60,092 nucleotides of DNA from NCBI GenBank assembly GCA_947464955.1, contig CANHZI010000002.1, positions 1 to 60,092 of the forward strand. Direction: 5' to 3'. The stretch's first letter is position 1; every line of letters starts with the position of its first letter. Below, piece by piece: positions 19,263-28,500 of the stretch. Origin of the DNA: Oxalobacteraceae bacterium. Lineage in GTDB: Bacteria; Pseudomonadota; Gammaproteobacteria; Burkholderiales; Burkholderiaceae_D. Both the position numbers and the translations under genes were made by a program. Below the pieces are notes generated by a model. That model had not been told where the DNA came from. It ran no database searches and was given only the letters and a program-made list of their open reading frames with translations.

Positions 19263-20593
19263 AGACAGATCTGTTGATAATCGGCGCTGGCCCAGCTGGG
19301 CTCGCTGCTGCATTTGCCGCATCAAAGTCGGGATTAAACATCGACATCGTTGATGATAATTTTCAGTCGGGTGGACAAATCTGGCGTGGCGGCGCGCCGC
19401 AGCAAAGCGATGTACGCGCCCGTGATATGTGGCTTGCGCTATCACAAGCAGAAAACGTCCGCTTCCATTTTCAGTCAAAGTTGATACAGTTGGAACGCAG
19501 TGAAGAAAACTTGATCGCAACTGTTGAGCATAATGATCAACAAAGATCGAGCCAGATTGCCGCACGGCGCCTCATCATCGCCACCGGCGCTCGTGAACTC
19601 TTACTCCCCTTCCCTGGTTGGACGCTTCCTGGTATTACAGGTGCTGGTGGCCTACAAGCGCTCGCCAAGAATGGTTATCCAGTTAAAGGAAAAAAAGTCG
19701 TGGTAGCAGGTACAGGCCCTTTATTGTTGGCTGTCGCTGCGACCTTGACCGAGCGTGGGGCGATCGTCACACACATTCTGGAGCAAGCATCACTTGCCTC
19801 GTTGAGCCGATTTGCACTTGGCTTACTCAGAACGCCGACTAAGCTTAAACAAGCTTTCGCACTGGGTTGGAAACTCAAGGCTACGCGCTACCTCGCAAAT
19901 AGTTTTGTTATTGCTGCTGAAGGCAAAGAACAAGTAGCGACGATACGTGTTTCCAATAATGGCGATATCCAAGAGTTCAATTGTGATCTGCTCGCCTGTG
20001 CCTATGGCTTGCTTCCTAATTTGGAAATCGCTGCTGCATTGGGCTGCGCAATCGAGAACGACGATGACATGCCCAGGATTAAGGTCGACCAGTGGCAACA
20101 AACCAATCTAAACCAAGTGTATTGCGCAGGCGAGACCACTGGCATAGGCGGAGTTGATCTAGCGATTGCCGAAGGCAGCATTGCAGGCTATGCCGCCAGC
20201 GATCAACGAGATTTGGCAATTGATGCGATCAAACAACGAGCGATTTGGCAAGGTTTTGCAGAACGCCTTAAACAAGGCTTCGCGCTTCGATCAGAATTAC
20301 GTCATTTGTGCCAGAAGGATACGATCGTATGCCGCTGCGAAGATGTGCGATATGCGCAGTTACAAGACCATGCGGATTGGCGTAGCGCCAAACTCCATAC
20401 GCGCTGTGGCATGGGGGCATGTCAGGGACGTATTTGCGGCAATGCTAATCGCTTTCTGTTTTCATGGGAGCGCGACCTCGGTCGTTTGCCTCTACACAGC
20501 TGCAACATCGGACATTTGATCGACACCCATATCGAAAAAGCCGACAGCATAACTTCGATGAATATCGCATCCCGCAATGAACAAGAAATCTAG
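19259..20593 (+). CDS. D-hydroxyproline dehydrogenase, FAD/NAD(P)-fold subunit with BFD-type [2Fe-2S] domain
   Basis: The 444-aa protein begins with the dinucleotide motif LLIIGAGPAGLAAAFAAS and has a second nucleotide-binding segment, VVVAGTGPLLLAVAATL (about residues 153-169). IYCAGET-like VYCAGETTGIGG precedes a C-terminal bacterioferredoxin-associated type [2Fe-2S] domain (VCRCEDV, then RCGMGACQGRICG). This is the HcnB-like architecture. It is the last gene of block 1 of the hydroxyproline pathway. No terminator is evident in the following 120 bp. Confidence 0.88.
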   Translation: MKTDLLIIGAGPAGLAAAFAASKSGLNIDIVDDNFQSGGQIWRGGAPQQSDVRARDMWLALSQAENVRFHFQSKLIQLERSEENLIATVEHNDQQRSSQIAARRLIIATGARELLLPFPGWTLPGITGAGGLQALAKNGYPVKGKKVVVAGTGPLLLAVAATLTERGAIVTHILEQASLASLSRFALGLLRTPTKLKQAFALGWKLKATRYLANSFVIAAEGKEQVATIRVSNNGDIQEFNCDLLACAYGLLPNLEIAAALGCAIENDDDMPRIKVDQWQQTNLNQVYCAGETTGIGGVDLAIAEGSIAGYAASDQRDLAIDAIKQRAIWQGFAERLKQGFALRSELRHLCQKDTIVCRCEDVRYAQLQDHADWRSAKLHTRCGMGACQGRICGNANRFLFSWERDLGRLPLHSCNIGHLIDTHIEKADSITSMNIASRNEQEI

Positions 20594-20716
20594 CTAGATC
20601 AGTCTATCGTCAACCCATTTTGAAAGAAATCGTTACAACTTCTTACAGCTGAACGAATCTTATTTTACTAAGATGCGGGCTAACAGGTAATCCTCAGACC
20701 TTGTAAGGAGTTGATC

Positions 20717-21115
20717 ATGCCCTACCTAAACCTCACCAAATTTTTTGCCTTTGCTGGCCTTGCATCTAGTGTTCTATTGAGCGCCTGCACTGTGGTTACG
20801 CCAGCACCAATCTACCACCGAAGTAATGCGCAATATCCTGCACCAAGCAGCTATCCTGTACAGAATGAAGTGATGGTGCAAGATGTCGTCGCCGATATCG
20901 AACCGCCAGCGCCCTTGCAGGAGGTCGTTACACTTGCTCCTGCCCCGGGTTATTTATGGATCAATGGTTTTTGGTATTGGAGCGGTGGTCGCCACGTCTG
21001 GCGTGCTGGCTATTGGGCTCCACCCAGAGTCGGTTTCAGCTGGGTTCCCCATCGTTGGGAAAGAGTGGGTGTGCGTTGGCACTTCCGAGCAGGTCATTGG
21101 GGACGCCGCCATTAA
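20717..21115 (+). CDS. YXWGXW-type repeat lipoprotein
   Basis: The 132-aa protein starts at ATG 20717, 6 nt after AAGGAG. It has a lipoprotein signal with lipobox LLSAC (about residues 21-25). The C-terminal half is rich in Trp/Tyr/Gly with repeats such as GYLWINGFWYW, WRAGYWAPPR and FRAGHWG, which fits the YXWGXW repeat family found in many Burkholderiales envelopes. Function unknown. It is probably attached to the outer membrane. Confidence 0.85.
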   Translation: MPYLNLTKFFAFAGLASSVLLSACTVVTPAPIYHRSNAQYPAPSSYPVQNEVMVQDVVADIEPPAPLQEVVTLAPAPGYLWINGFWYWSGGRHVWRAGYWAPPRVGFSWVPHRWERVGVRWHFRAGHWGRRH

Positions 21116-21181
21116 ACCGGCCAACATCTCTCACCAAGCACCTCTCGTGCCCAGAGGCACAACAAGATTCTTGACCGAGGA

Positions 21182-21610
21182 CTAGCTTCGTTTGAGGCTG
21201 TCCTCTTTTACGAGTTTCTCAGCCCAAGACTTTGCTTCTTCTAAGTCTTCAAAAATGTGCTCTAAGCGTATCTTTTCATATAAGAAACGAACAAGATCAC
21301 GTCCATCAACATCACTTCCCGCCACCACACAATGGCCCAAACAGGGTAAGTGATCATTAGCATATTGAGTCGCAAGAGCGATCTTCTCCAGCGCTTCTGG
21401 CGGACACAAAATAGATTCATGGACTACCGTAATTGACACATAAGGCCGTTCTTTGGAAAACTGTCTAGCCAAGGCCAAAGCTTGATGGGACCAGTAATCC
21501 ACTAATTCCACATTCCATGGCCCTGTCACTTCAGTCAATAGAAACTGCCCCTCTATCCAAGTTTCAAATTTCCCGTGGGGTCGAAAAACAAAGTTCGCTG
21601 TTGTGTTCAA
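21182..21610 (-). CDS. Hypothetical protein, possibly STAS/SpoIIAA-like
   Basis: The family of this protein was not firmly recognised. The open frame extends to 21691, but TTG 21610 is the best start because AGGAAAGA lies just upstream and the conserved-looking part begins there (142 aa). It appears soluble, alternating strands and helices, with a Trp-containing first strand (GKFETWIEGQFLLTEVTGPWN). Its end, FEDLEEAKSWAEKLV, resembles the last helix of SpoIIAA/STAS-like domains. The two Cys near the middle (LPCLGHCVV) are notable. It lies between the lipoprotein and an alpha/beta hydrolase with no clear link to either. Confidence 0.65.
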   Translation of the reverse strand: MNTTANFVFRPHGKFETWIEGQFLLTEVTGPWNVELVDYWSHQALALARQFSKERPYVSITVVHESILCPPEALEKIALATQYANDHLPCLGHCVVAGSDVDGRDLVRFLYEKIRLEHIFEDLEEAKSWAEKLVKEDSLKRS

Positions 21611-21717
21611 AATCTTTCCTATTCTCTTTTCTGCATTTTTCGCTGATTTACTTTTGAACTTCACCCTACATCCATTACCCAGACTCACCAAGGGTCACCG
21701 AGTCGCCTGCAATCGAA

Positions 21718-22482
21718 TCAAAATGTGGTTCTCAAAGCATTCAAATAGTCTGGGCTATTCGATATGCCATTGTGCCAAGCTCGCTTAACAACCACCATTT
21801 TACTCAGCCCCGGTTTAAATTTCTTTTGCAGCGCTAAACTTCCATCCATAGGCGTGAGTTGATCCCATTCCGCCACAATCAACAAAGTAGGTGTATCAAT
21901 CTGGGGAACGTATTTATACGACTCAAATTTATCGATCAGCAATATGTTCACGGGTAAATAAGGGTATTGACTCCATGCGACATTCTCTAAGCTGTAAAAA
22001 GGTGTAATCAAAATAAGCTTTTCAGCCTGACGCTTACTGGCAAGAAAACTGGCGCCCCCACTTCCCAAACTGCGTCCCACAATCATGATTTGCCTATGCT
22101 TAGACTTCACCATATCAAACATTGCGACAGCATCAGCAAATAAATTTGCCTCGTTCGCTTGCCCAGTACTTCCTCCATAGGAACGATAATGCATCATAAA
22201 AATGGCACGATTGGGAAAAGCCTGCTTTAGTTGAGGTAAAGATAGAGACACATCTTCGGCATTTCCACCGAAATAAACGATGGCGTCTTCGGCCTCAGTT
22301 TGCGAAGTCGTGATGACCAAGGTGGCCTGTGGAACCTCAAGTTTGATGCTGTTGACATCATTCGCATGTGATAACTTCACCGGGTAATAAATCAGGGATC
22401 TTTGAGCGAAATACATCACAACACAAAGGCCTGTATAGACCAATACCAAGAAGCCCAAGAAGCGAAAGATAAATCGTTGCAT
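21718..22482 (-). CDS. Membrane-anchored alpha/beta hydrolase
   Basis: The 254-aa protein has one N-terminal membrane helix (RFLGFLVLVYTGLCVVMYFA) followed by an alpha/beta-hydrolase domain of the FrsA/BEM46 type. The nucleophile elbow is GRSLGSG, the acid probably D in VAEWDQLTP, and the base H in RAWHNGI. The oxyanion region is IVYFGGNAEDV. The first in-frame ATG (22482) was used; an upstream TTG is less likely. The substrate is unknown. It lies 65 bp from the ClpP-fold gene on the same strand. Confidence 0.87.
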   Translation of the reverse strand: MQRFIFRFLGFLVLVYTGLCVVMYFAQRSLIYYPVKLSHANDVNSIKLEVPQATLVITTSQTEAEDAIVYFGGNAEDVSLSLPQLKQAFPNRAIFMMHYRSYGGSTGQANEANLFADAVAMFDMVKSKHRQIMIVGRSLGSGGASFLASKRQAEKLILITPFYSLENVAWSQYPYLPVNILLIDKFESYKYVPQIDTPTLLIVAEWDQLTPMDGSLALQKKFKPGLSKMVVVKRAWHNGISNSPDYLNALRTTF

Positions 22483-22546
22483 AGAGTAGGTTTGGATTAC
22501 CGGTTTTTCCAATGAATGAGAGGCCAAGTTCCAGCGTCACATGAGA

Positions 22547-23266
22547 TTATGGCGCCACTTCTATACCCAAGCTTTGAGGTCTCAATCCCGGCACTGGTTC
22601 ACAGGTATCCATGATACCAAACACTGCATTGGCACAAATGAAGACATGCTGAGGGCCAAGAATAGAGCTTTGAGGATCGCGGTAAATATAAATTTCGCCA
22701 TCCGCTGTCCCTTTCTGATCATCAAAAATACGATTAAGTAGCACCAAGGGAAACTTGCCTTCACTTCTGGCGGCGATCTTACGGTGAATTTTCTCAGTGT
22801 TTCCGTAATCGACCTCACGTGTTGTGTGTTGGCGCGTCGCATGCAACATTAAATACGTTGCTTCATTACGAATACCAGGCAGCAAAGTCCTGGTCTCCCC
22901 TAATAAGAATGCTGCCGCACACGCGGATGCGCAAACGCCCCTCGCTTCTGTATCGAAGTGATAAGTATTAATTAACTGCTCTACATTCTCAACTATGATC
23001 CCTGCTGACGAACTGGCACCGGGAGAATTGCGAAACTGAATCACGTTATATTGCTGAGGATGATGAGTCACTAAGTTCTGCAATTCAAGCAAGCTCGGGC
23101 GGGTAAGCTCGCCACGCCAGATCAAGCGAGAATGATCACTGATAATTTTGCGGGGGACTAAGACTAGGATCAAAATGACTGTAACCCAAACCAAAGGCTC
23201 CGCCAACACCGTCAGCAATTCAGTCAATCGTCTCAATAGCTTTTTCTTCAACACAGGATTTCTCAA
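22547..23266 (-). CDS. Membrane-anchored ClpP/crotonase-fold protein (COG3904-like)
   Basis: This approximately 239-aa protein has one N-terminal membrane helix (LVWVTVILILVLVP) and a periplasmic domain. The sequence GVCASACAAAFLLGETRTLLPG (split here as GVCASACAAAF and LLGETRTLLPG) is typical of COG3904 proteins related to ClpP/SppA. In these the Ser between the two Cys sits at the nucleophile position. Whether it is an active protease is unknown. No ATG is available near the N-terminus, so it starts at TTG 23266 or GTG 23254. It is possibly an operon with the hydrolase. Confidence 0.7.
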   Translation of the reverse strand: MRNPVLKKKLLRRLTELLTVLAEPLVWVTVILILVLVPRKIISDHSRLIWRGELTRPSLLELQNLVTHHPQQYNVIQFRNSPGASSSAGIIVENVEQLINTYHFDTEARGVCASACAAAFLLGETRTLLPGIRNEATYLMLHATRQHTTREVDYGNTEKIHRKIAARSEGKFPLVLLNRIFDDQKGTADGEIYIYRDPQSSILGPQHVFICANAVFGIMDTCEPVPGLRPQSLGIEVAP

Positions 23267-23742
23267 ACCAAATTCGGCTTTAATCAGCCACGGCCAGCAA
23301 ATAAACGAATCGATCAGGGAATTGATGATCGCAAGAAGTTTCTATTATTACTGTGAACCAGCGAATTGACGCGAAGTTTTATCAAAAAACAATCGACTAA
23401 AATCGATATCCGAACGAAACCCACAAAAAAACGACATTTTTTTTAATCCTATCTATCGCACCAGGTTCGTGCAATTAGGTTCCTGCGGGGTCTACCCGCA
23501 CTCATCCTTGCACACTAAAAGTGAAAACACGAACACCTACTGCGATCGACTTGCACCACAATATTGCACTAAGAAAGATATGTTTTTGCGTGATGGCGAG
23601 CATATGAAATGACAATTTCATTTCTACTTCAGCGCTACGTATAGTGACTCCAACGGCAAAGCATTTGACACAATTAAATGGCCATCACTTTCTGCGAAAA
23701 CGCCGACCAAAGTTTTCGTTTTTCATTTTTTCAGGAGGTTTT
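23267..23742. other. 476-bp intergenic region with inverted repeats and a likely promoter
   Basis: Between divergent genes. Three inverted repeats are visible: GCAC-N7-GTGC near 23459-23473, TGCGGG-GTCTA-CCCGCA (23484-23500), and ATGAAAT-GACA-ATTTCAT (23604-23621). A -35-like TTGACA lies at 23665-23670 upstream of the small TonB-domain gene, but no good -10 follows. The hairpins have no T-run. They may be operators or part of a small RNA; no open frame is convincing. Confidence 0.4.
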
Positions 23743-24075
23743 ATGAACACGACAGCTCGCTTCTCAATCGCCCTTTCCGCTGCAGTTTTTGCTGCTACTA
23801 GTTTTTGCGCAAACGCAGCTGAGATCGTTAATCCATTCAATACGAATGCCTGTTCTGCTCCCGCTTACAATGACCAACTTTTGCGTCAAGATGTGAGTGG
23901 CGCCGTCAAATTACGTTTTGCCACTGATGCGAAAGGTAAGGTAGTCGATGCTCGTATTGAAGAATCAAGTGGCAACCGTGAACTTGATAATGCGTCGATT
24001 AGTGCATTGAAAAACTGTCAGTTCAAGAATCAAGTCGAATCAAAATTAATCGTGTTCAACTGGAAGATTCAATAA
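23743..24075 (+). CDS. Small secreted TonB-C-terminal-domain protein
   Basis: The 110-aa protein starts at ATG 23743 after a strong AGGAGG. A signal peptide (SIALSAAVFAATSFCANA) is followed almost directly by a TonB C-terminal fold: GAVKLRFATDAKGKVVDARI, SSGNRELDNASI and LKNCQF. Two Cys (NACSAP and LKNCQF) may form a disulphide. It has no membrane anchor or linker, so it is not a classical energy transducer. Such stand-alone domains occur in Oxalobacteraceae; function unknown. Confidence 0.82.
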   Translation: MNTTARFSIALSAAVFAATSFCANAAEIVNPFNTNACSAPAYNDQLLRQDVSGAVKLRFATDAKGKVVDARIEESSGNRELDNASISALKNCQFKNQVESKLIVFNWKIQ

Positions 24076-24092
24076 TCACCGAGAATTTGTAT

Positions 24093-24130
24093 AAAAAAGC
24101 GGCCCGAGAAAAAATCTGGGCCGCTTTTTT
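24093..24130 (+). terminator. Bidirectional intrinsic terminator
   Basis: A 13-bp stem of A6-GCGGCCC / GGGCCGC-T6 with a 12-nt loop lies between the stop of the small TonB-domain gene and the converging amidohydrolase gene. The A-run and T-run let it serve both strands. Confidence 0.92.
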
Positions 24131-24171
24131 AGGTCTACAGAATAAAACAAGCGAAGTAAATTGGAAGTAAA

Positions 24172-25560
24172 TTATTTTCCTGCTTCTTTTTTCTGCAAGT
24201 ACTTTTGTTGATACTTATCAGTCAATCTCGATTGCTTCGTCGAGCCATCAACAACTCTACCTTGAATATAAATTTGCTCGATCTTCGTCATCGTTTCTAG
24301 CGGGTTACCGTCGCTGACGAAGAAGTTTGCCAATTTACCTGTTTCAAGCGAACCAATTTTGTCCGCCACACCAAGAATTTGGGCTGGGTACAAAGTAATT
24401 GCCTTTAATGCCTCATTGGCATCGAGACCGAAGGTCGCGGCGACAGCAGCTTCATAAGGCAAATTTCGTTCATTATGGGCATCATCGTCTGCACCACCAC
24501 GTGCGATGCAAAACTGTACACCCGCTGCCGCCAGCTTCGCAGCTAGGCTATAAGAAGCGTCATATTCAGCACCACGACGTGATGGCAGTTTATGAATACC
24601 AGTGACTACTACAGGGATTTTTCGTTCACGCAAAATTTCAGCAAATGCGGGTGCATCCATTCCTCCGACCAACACCATCTTGAGCTGGTAGCGCTGCGCG
24701 AAATTGAGAGCGAAACGAATTTGTGACGCATCTTGCGCATGGAAGAATACGGGACGAGCACCAGACAAGACCGGTAACATTGCCTCCCAGCGCACGTCAA
24801 TTTGCGTGCCGTCTTTGTTTGCCCTTGCATCTCGATAAGCGATCGCAGAATCAAAAGCATCTTCTAGCATTTTGACTCTTTGCGCCGAAGTTTTTCGTAA
24901 TTCGTCTAATCGTGTATCCAGCGGTGGCGGGAATAATTCAGGATTGAATCGCAAAAACGGCACACTAATATGCAAACCTACTTCAGCTTGCACTGTCATG
25001 TCTTCCCAAGTCCAGCCATCCAGTTGAATCAAGGATGAAATACCATTGATCATTCCCACTGGACCCGGTGTTGGCACGCTTAAAGCAGCCAAAACACCGT
25101 TGGTACGGGCAGTCGGAATAAGTTCGCTATCTGGATTAACTGCCACAATAGCGCGTGCATTTGGATTGATCGAACCCGCTTCAGCAAAATCTGCCGTTGC
25201 GCGCACGGACTGCACTTCGGCCAAACCAATCACCGTATTGGCTGCAATCATTCCGGGGTAAATGTGTTTACCATTGACATCGATTACTTTGGTATCCGCT
25301 GGCGCATTTACATTAATGCCAATCGCAGTAATTTTTCCTTTCTCGACCAGCATCTGTCCATTTGCGATATTTTCACCGCTCACGGTGTGTATGGTTGCAC
25401 CTTTAAACAAAAGTGGTGTTTTTTGTGCCGGCGCTGGTACGTTGTCTGAAGCCAATGCCATTGTCGAAAAGAGCATGGAAACAGCGCAGGCAGACACAGT
25501 TTGTACCAAGATTCTCGTCCTAGGCATGGCGATTTTGCTTGTCTTGATTAATTGATTCAT
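24172..25560 (-). CDS. Secreted amidohydrolase-like protein lacking the HxH metal motif
   Basis: The 462-aa protein starts at ATG 25560, overlapping the upstream TAA and preceded by GGAGG. The signal peptide ends near TMALA. It has the amidohydrolase composite domain (LFKGATIHTVSGENI, KHIYPGMI) and the closing pattern YPAQILGVADKIGSLETGKLANFFV. The usual HxH after PG(L/M)ID is missing: the sequence reads PGMIAANTVIG. Later ligand-like residues are FHAQDAS, GIHKLPS and GGADDDAH. It may bind metal differently or be a partner for the larger protein encoded just upstream, with which it is cotranscribed. Confidence 0.85.
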   Translation of the reverse strand: MNQLIKTSKIAMPRTRILVQTVSACAVSMLFSTMALASDNVPAPAQKTPLLFKGATIHTVSGENIANGQMLVEKGKITAIGINVNAPADTKVIDVNGKHIYPGMIAANTVIGLAEVQSVRATADFAEAGSINPNARAIVAVNPDSELIPTARTNGVLAALSVPTPGPVGMINGISSLIQLDGWTWEDMTVQAEVGLHISVPFLRFNPELFPPPLDTRLDELRKTSAQRVKMLEDAFDSAIAYRDARANKDGTQIDVRWEAMLPVLSGARPVFFHAQDASQIRFALNFAQRYQLKMVLVGGMDAPAFAEILRERKIPVVVTGIHKLPSRRGAEYDASYSLAAKLAAAGVQFCIARGGADDDAHNERNLPYEAAVAATFGLDANEALKAITLYPAQILGVADKIGSLETGKLANFFVSDGNPLETMTKIEQIYIQGRVVDGSTKQSRLTDKYQQKYLQKKEAGK

Positions 25561-28500
25561 TATTGATCCTCCGTGCACTCGTGTGCTTCAGCACCGGCCC
25601 AATATCCGGTGCGGTGTTGACTCATCCTATGCAGCCAGTGTTGTAACTCAAGGTAAGCTTGATTGGCTTCCAACATTTCGGCCTGAGTTTTTGGTGCGTT
25701 CGTTTTCTCTGCATCGCTAGGCTTGTTTGGTACCGCCGCTGCGTTTGCATTACTGCTGCGACCAGCAATCACTTTCGCTGCAATACGTTGACGTTCAGCC
25801 TGAGCTTCTTGGCGCAATCGTGCATCGCTTGCCAAATCAAAATATAAGCGTCCTTCGATCCATGTTTGTTCAGCTCGGCTGAAGGTCGATAAAGGGCTAG
25901 TATTCCAAATCACGAAATCAGCATCCTTCCCCACTTCCAAAGAACCCGTGCGATGGTCGATCTTTAACTGCTTGGCCGGATTTAAAGTCACGAACTTAAA
26001 GGCCTCAGTGTCTGACAAGCCACCATACTTCACTGCTTTCGCTGCTTCTGTATTGAGATGTCGTGCCAATTCATCGCTATCAGAATTAAAGCTCGTTACT
26101 ACACCCGCGTTATGCATCAACGCACCGTTAAATGGAATAGCATCTGCCACTTCCATCTTATACCCCCACCAATCGGAGAATGTAGAGCCACCAGCACCCA
26201 GTCCTGCAATGACATCAGCAACCTTGTAGCCTTCCATTACGTGCTGGAAGGTACCAACCATGAGATTGAATTCTTGTGCAATGCGCGCGAACATCAAGAT
26301 TTCATCTTGGCGATACGAGTGAATATGTATCATGCGTTTGCGATCCAACAGTTCAACTAAGGTATCGAGTTGTAAATCACGGCGAGGCTCAATTGAGTTC
26401 GAAGGCGATTTCTTCCATGCCTCACGCTCTTCTTTATAGGCACGAGCCGCTAAAAAGCCACTTCGCAAAATCTGCTCTACACCCATACGCGTTTGCGGAT
26501 AACGACCTGTTGATTCGTTGCCCCAGTTAGCCTGCTTTACGTTCTCGCCCAAGGCAAACTTAATCCCTGGAAACGCACCATCAAACTTTAGGCCTTCCGC
26601 ATCGGATCCCCAACGCATTTTAATTACTTGATTTTGTCCGCCAACAGTATTTGCAGAGCCGTGCAAGACGTTCGCTGTTGTGACACCACCAGCTAACTGG
26701 CGATAGATGTTGATACTGGTCGCATCAATGATATCGCCGACACGAACTTCGGCGGTAATCGAACTGGTTGCTTCATTGATTCCCTGCATCATTGCAGTAT
26801 GCGAATGGGCGTCAATAATGCCTGGGCTCAGATGTTTGCCACTGGCATCGATGATCTGCGCGTTCACAGGTGCTTTGAGATCTTTACCTATCGCGCTAAT
26901 TTTGCTATCGATCACGAGCATGTCTGATTGCTCGAGTTTTCCAGCTTTAGCGCTAGTCCAAATCGTCGCATTCTTAATCAAGATCGCATTTGGACGTTCC
27001 GGACTAGCGATCGCAAAGGGGCCGGCTGGATAGGTGTTGGTCAAGGACGCTGGCATTTTTTCAGGTTTCGCAGGCGTCGTATCGGCAACAACAGCTTTGC
27101 TGCGAATTGCACTCCACGCTTTACTATTGCCTTGGGCATCTTGTTCAGTTCCTTGCAAGCTATTTTCACGTCCATCTGCAAGTATCGAACGAGAACCTGA
27201 TTTATCCGTATACTTAATTAACACCTGATTATCTTTAAGAGTAATTTCAGCGCTAACTCCATCGATACTCAAGCTAGGTTTGGCTGTCGTCCCTGTAATA
27301 TTCCACACCGCCGTCTTACCGCCAGTGAGCACATTCCAAGTGCCACGCAATTCAAAACGATTATAGTTTTCAGTGGTGTAGGGTTTGCCCTCAACGAAGG
27401 TAATTTCAACATTCGCTTTATCATCACTAAATAAATCGCCGGAAGCCACCACGATGTTCGCCATTTGTCCTGCAGCGATGGTGCCTAGGCGTTTTTGCTC
27501 ACCGAGCAATTTTGCTGGCACGGTCGTCAAACTCGCCAAAGCTTGTTCGATACTCAAGCCTCGACGAATCGCTTGACGCAAACGCGACCAAAACTCTTTC
27601 TTTGCATCTTTCAAACCAGCTGGCGTTACTGCAAACTCGACCCCAGCCTTTTCTATATAAGATAAATTCGAAGGAGCTTGTTCCCAATGTTGCAGACCTT
27701 CAAGTGAGGTATCCAAGATTAAATCCGGATTATCTACTTCGGGGGCATTCGGAAATAGCAGAGGCACGATCACTGGCATACCGCCAGATTTCAAATGATT
27801 GGTACGACGATACTCATAACCATTGCCCTGCAAAATAACTTTCAAGCCAAATTCATCTCGAATTTTCGCGATACGTTGATACGCTTGTTCATTATCGGCG
27901 ACATACACCACTGCCTGTTTGCCATTGATCACGGGTTTTAAGGCTTCAAGCGAATCATTAACTTGCGGCCGCGCCGTTTTCAATTTCGTGTCAGTTGCAC
28001 GCTGATACCATTGTGCATCGTAAAAAGTTTGACGCACTTGCGCGATCACACCCATTAAAGAATTCGGATAAGCGCCACGTGCGCCAGCATCCAATTCATT
28101 GGCCATATGCTGTGCCACACGTGAATTAATCACCATGTTCTTGGGATTGTCATTTGAATTGAGACTCAACAGTGCACTTTGGCCACGGAAAATACCATGT
28201 GTTGGGGCAGACAAAACCGTTGCAAAACCGAGCTCACGATAATTTTTTACGTCATCCGACTTCAGCTCTAATTGTTTAGCGACATCTTGCTCTGGATGAA
28301 CCCGCAGATTCTCCGCCGAAATTGCTCTGCCATTGATCAAGCGAGGACTGGAGGGGCGCCCAGGAACAGCGGTTGGGGTCGCGGCAAGTGAAGACGGCAC
28401 ACCCACAGAACTCGCCATATCGATAAAGCCAGGGTAAATGGTGCGCCCATCGAGCTTCCACAGTTTGGCACCAGCGGGCACTGGGGCATTTGCAGCAACT

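Noticed and set aside
19008-20593. Hydrogen cyanide synthase (HcnABC)
   Set aside because: Subunit layout is similar, but linkage and translational coupling to the hydroxyproline epimerase favour D-hydroxyproline dehydrogenase.
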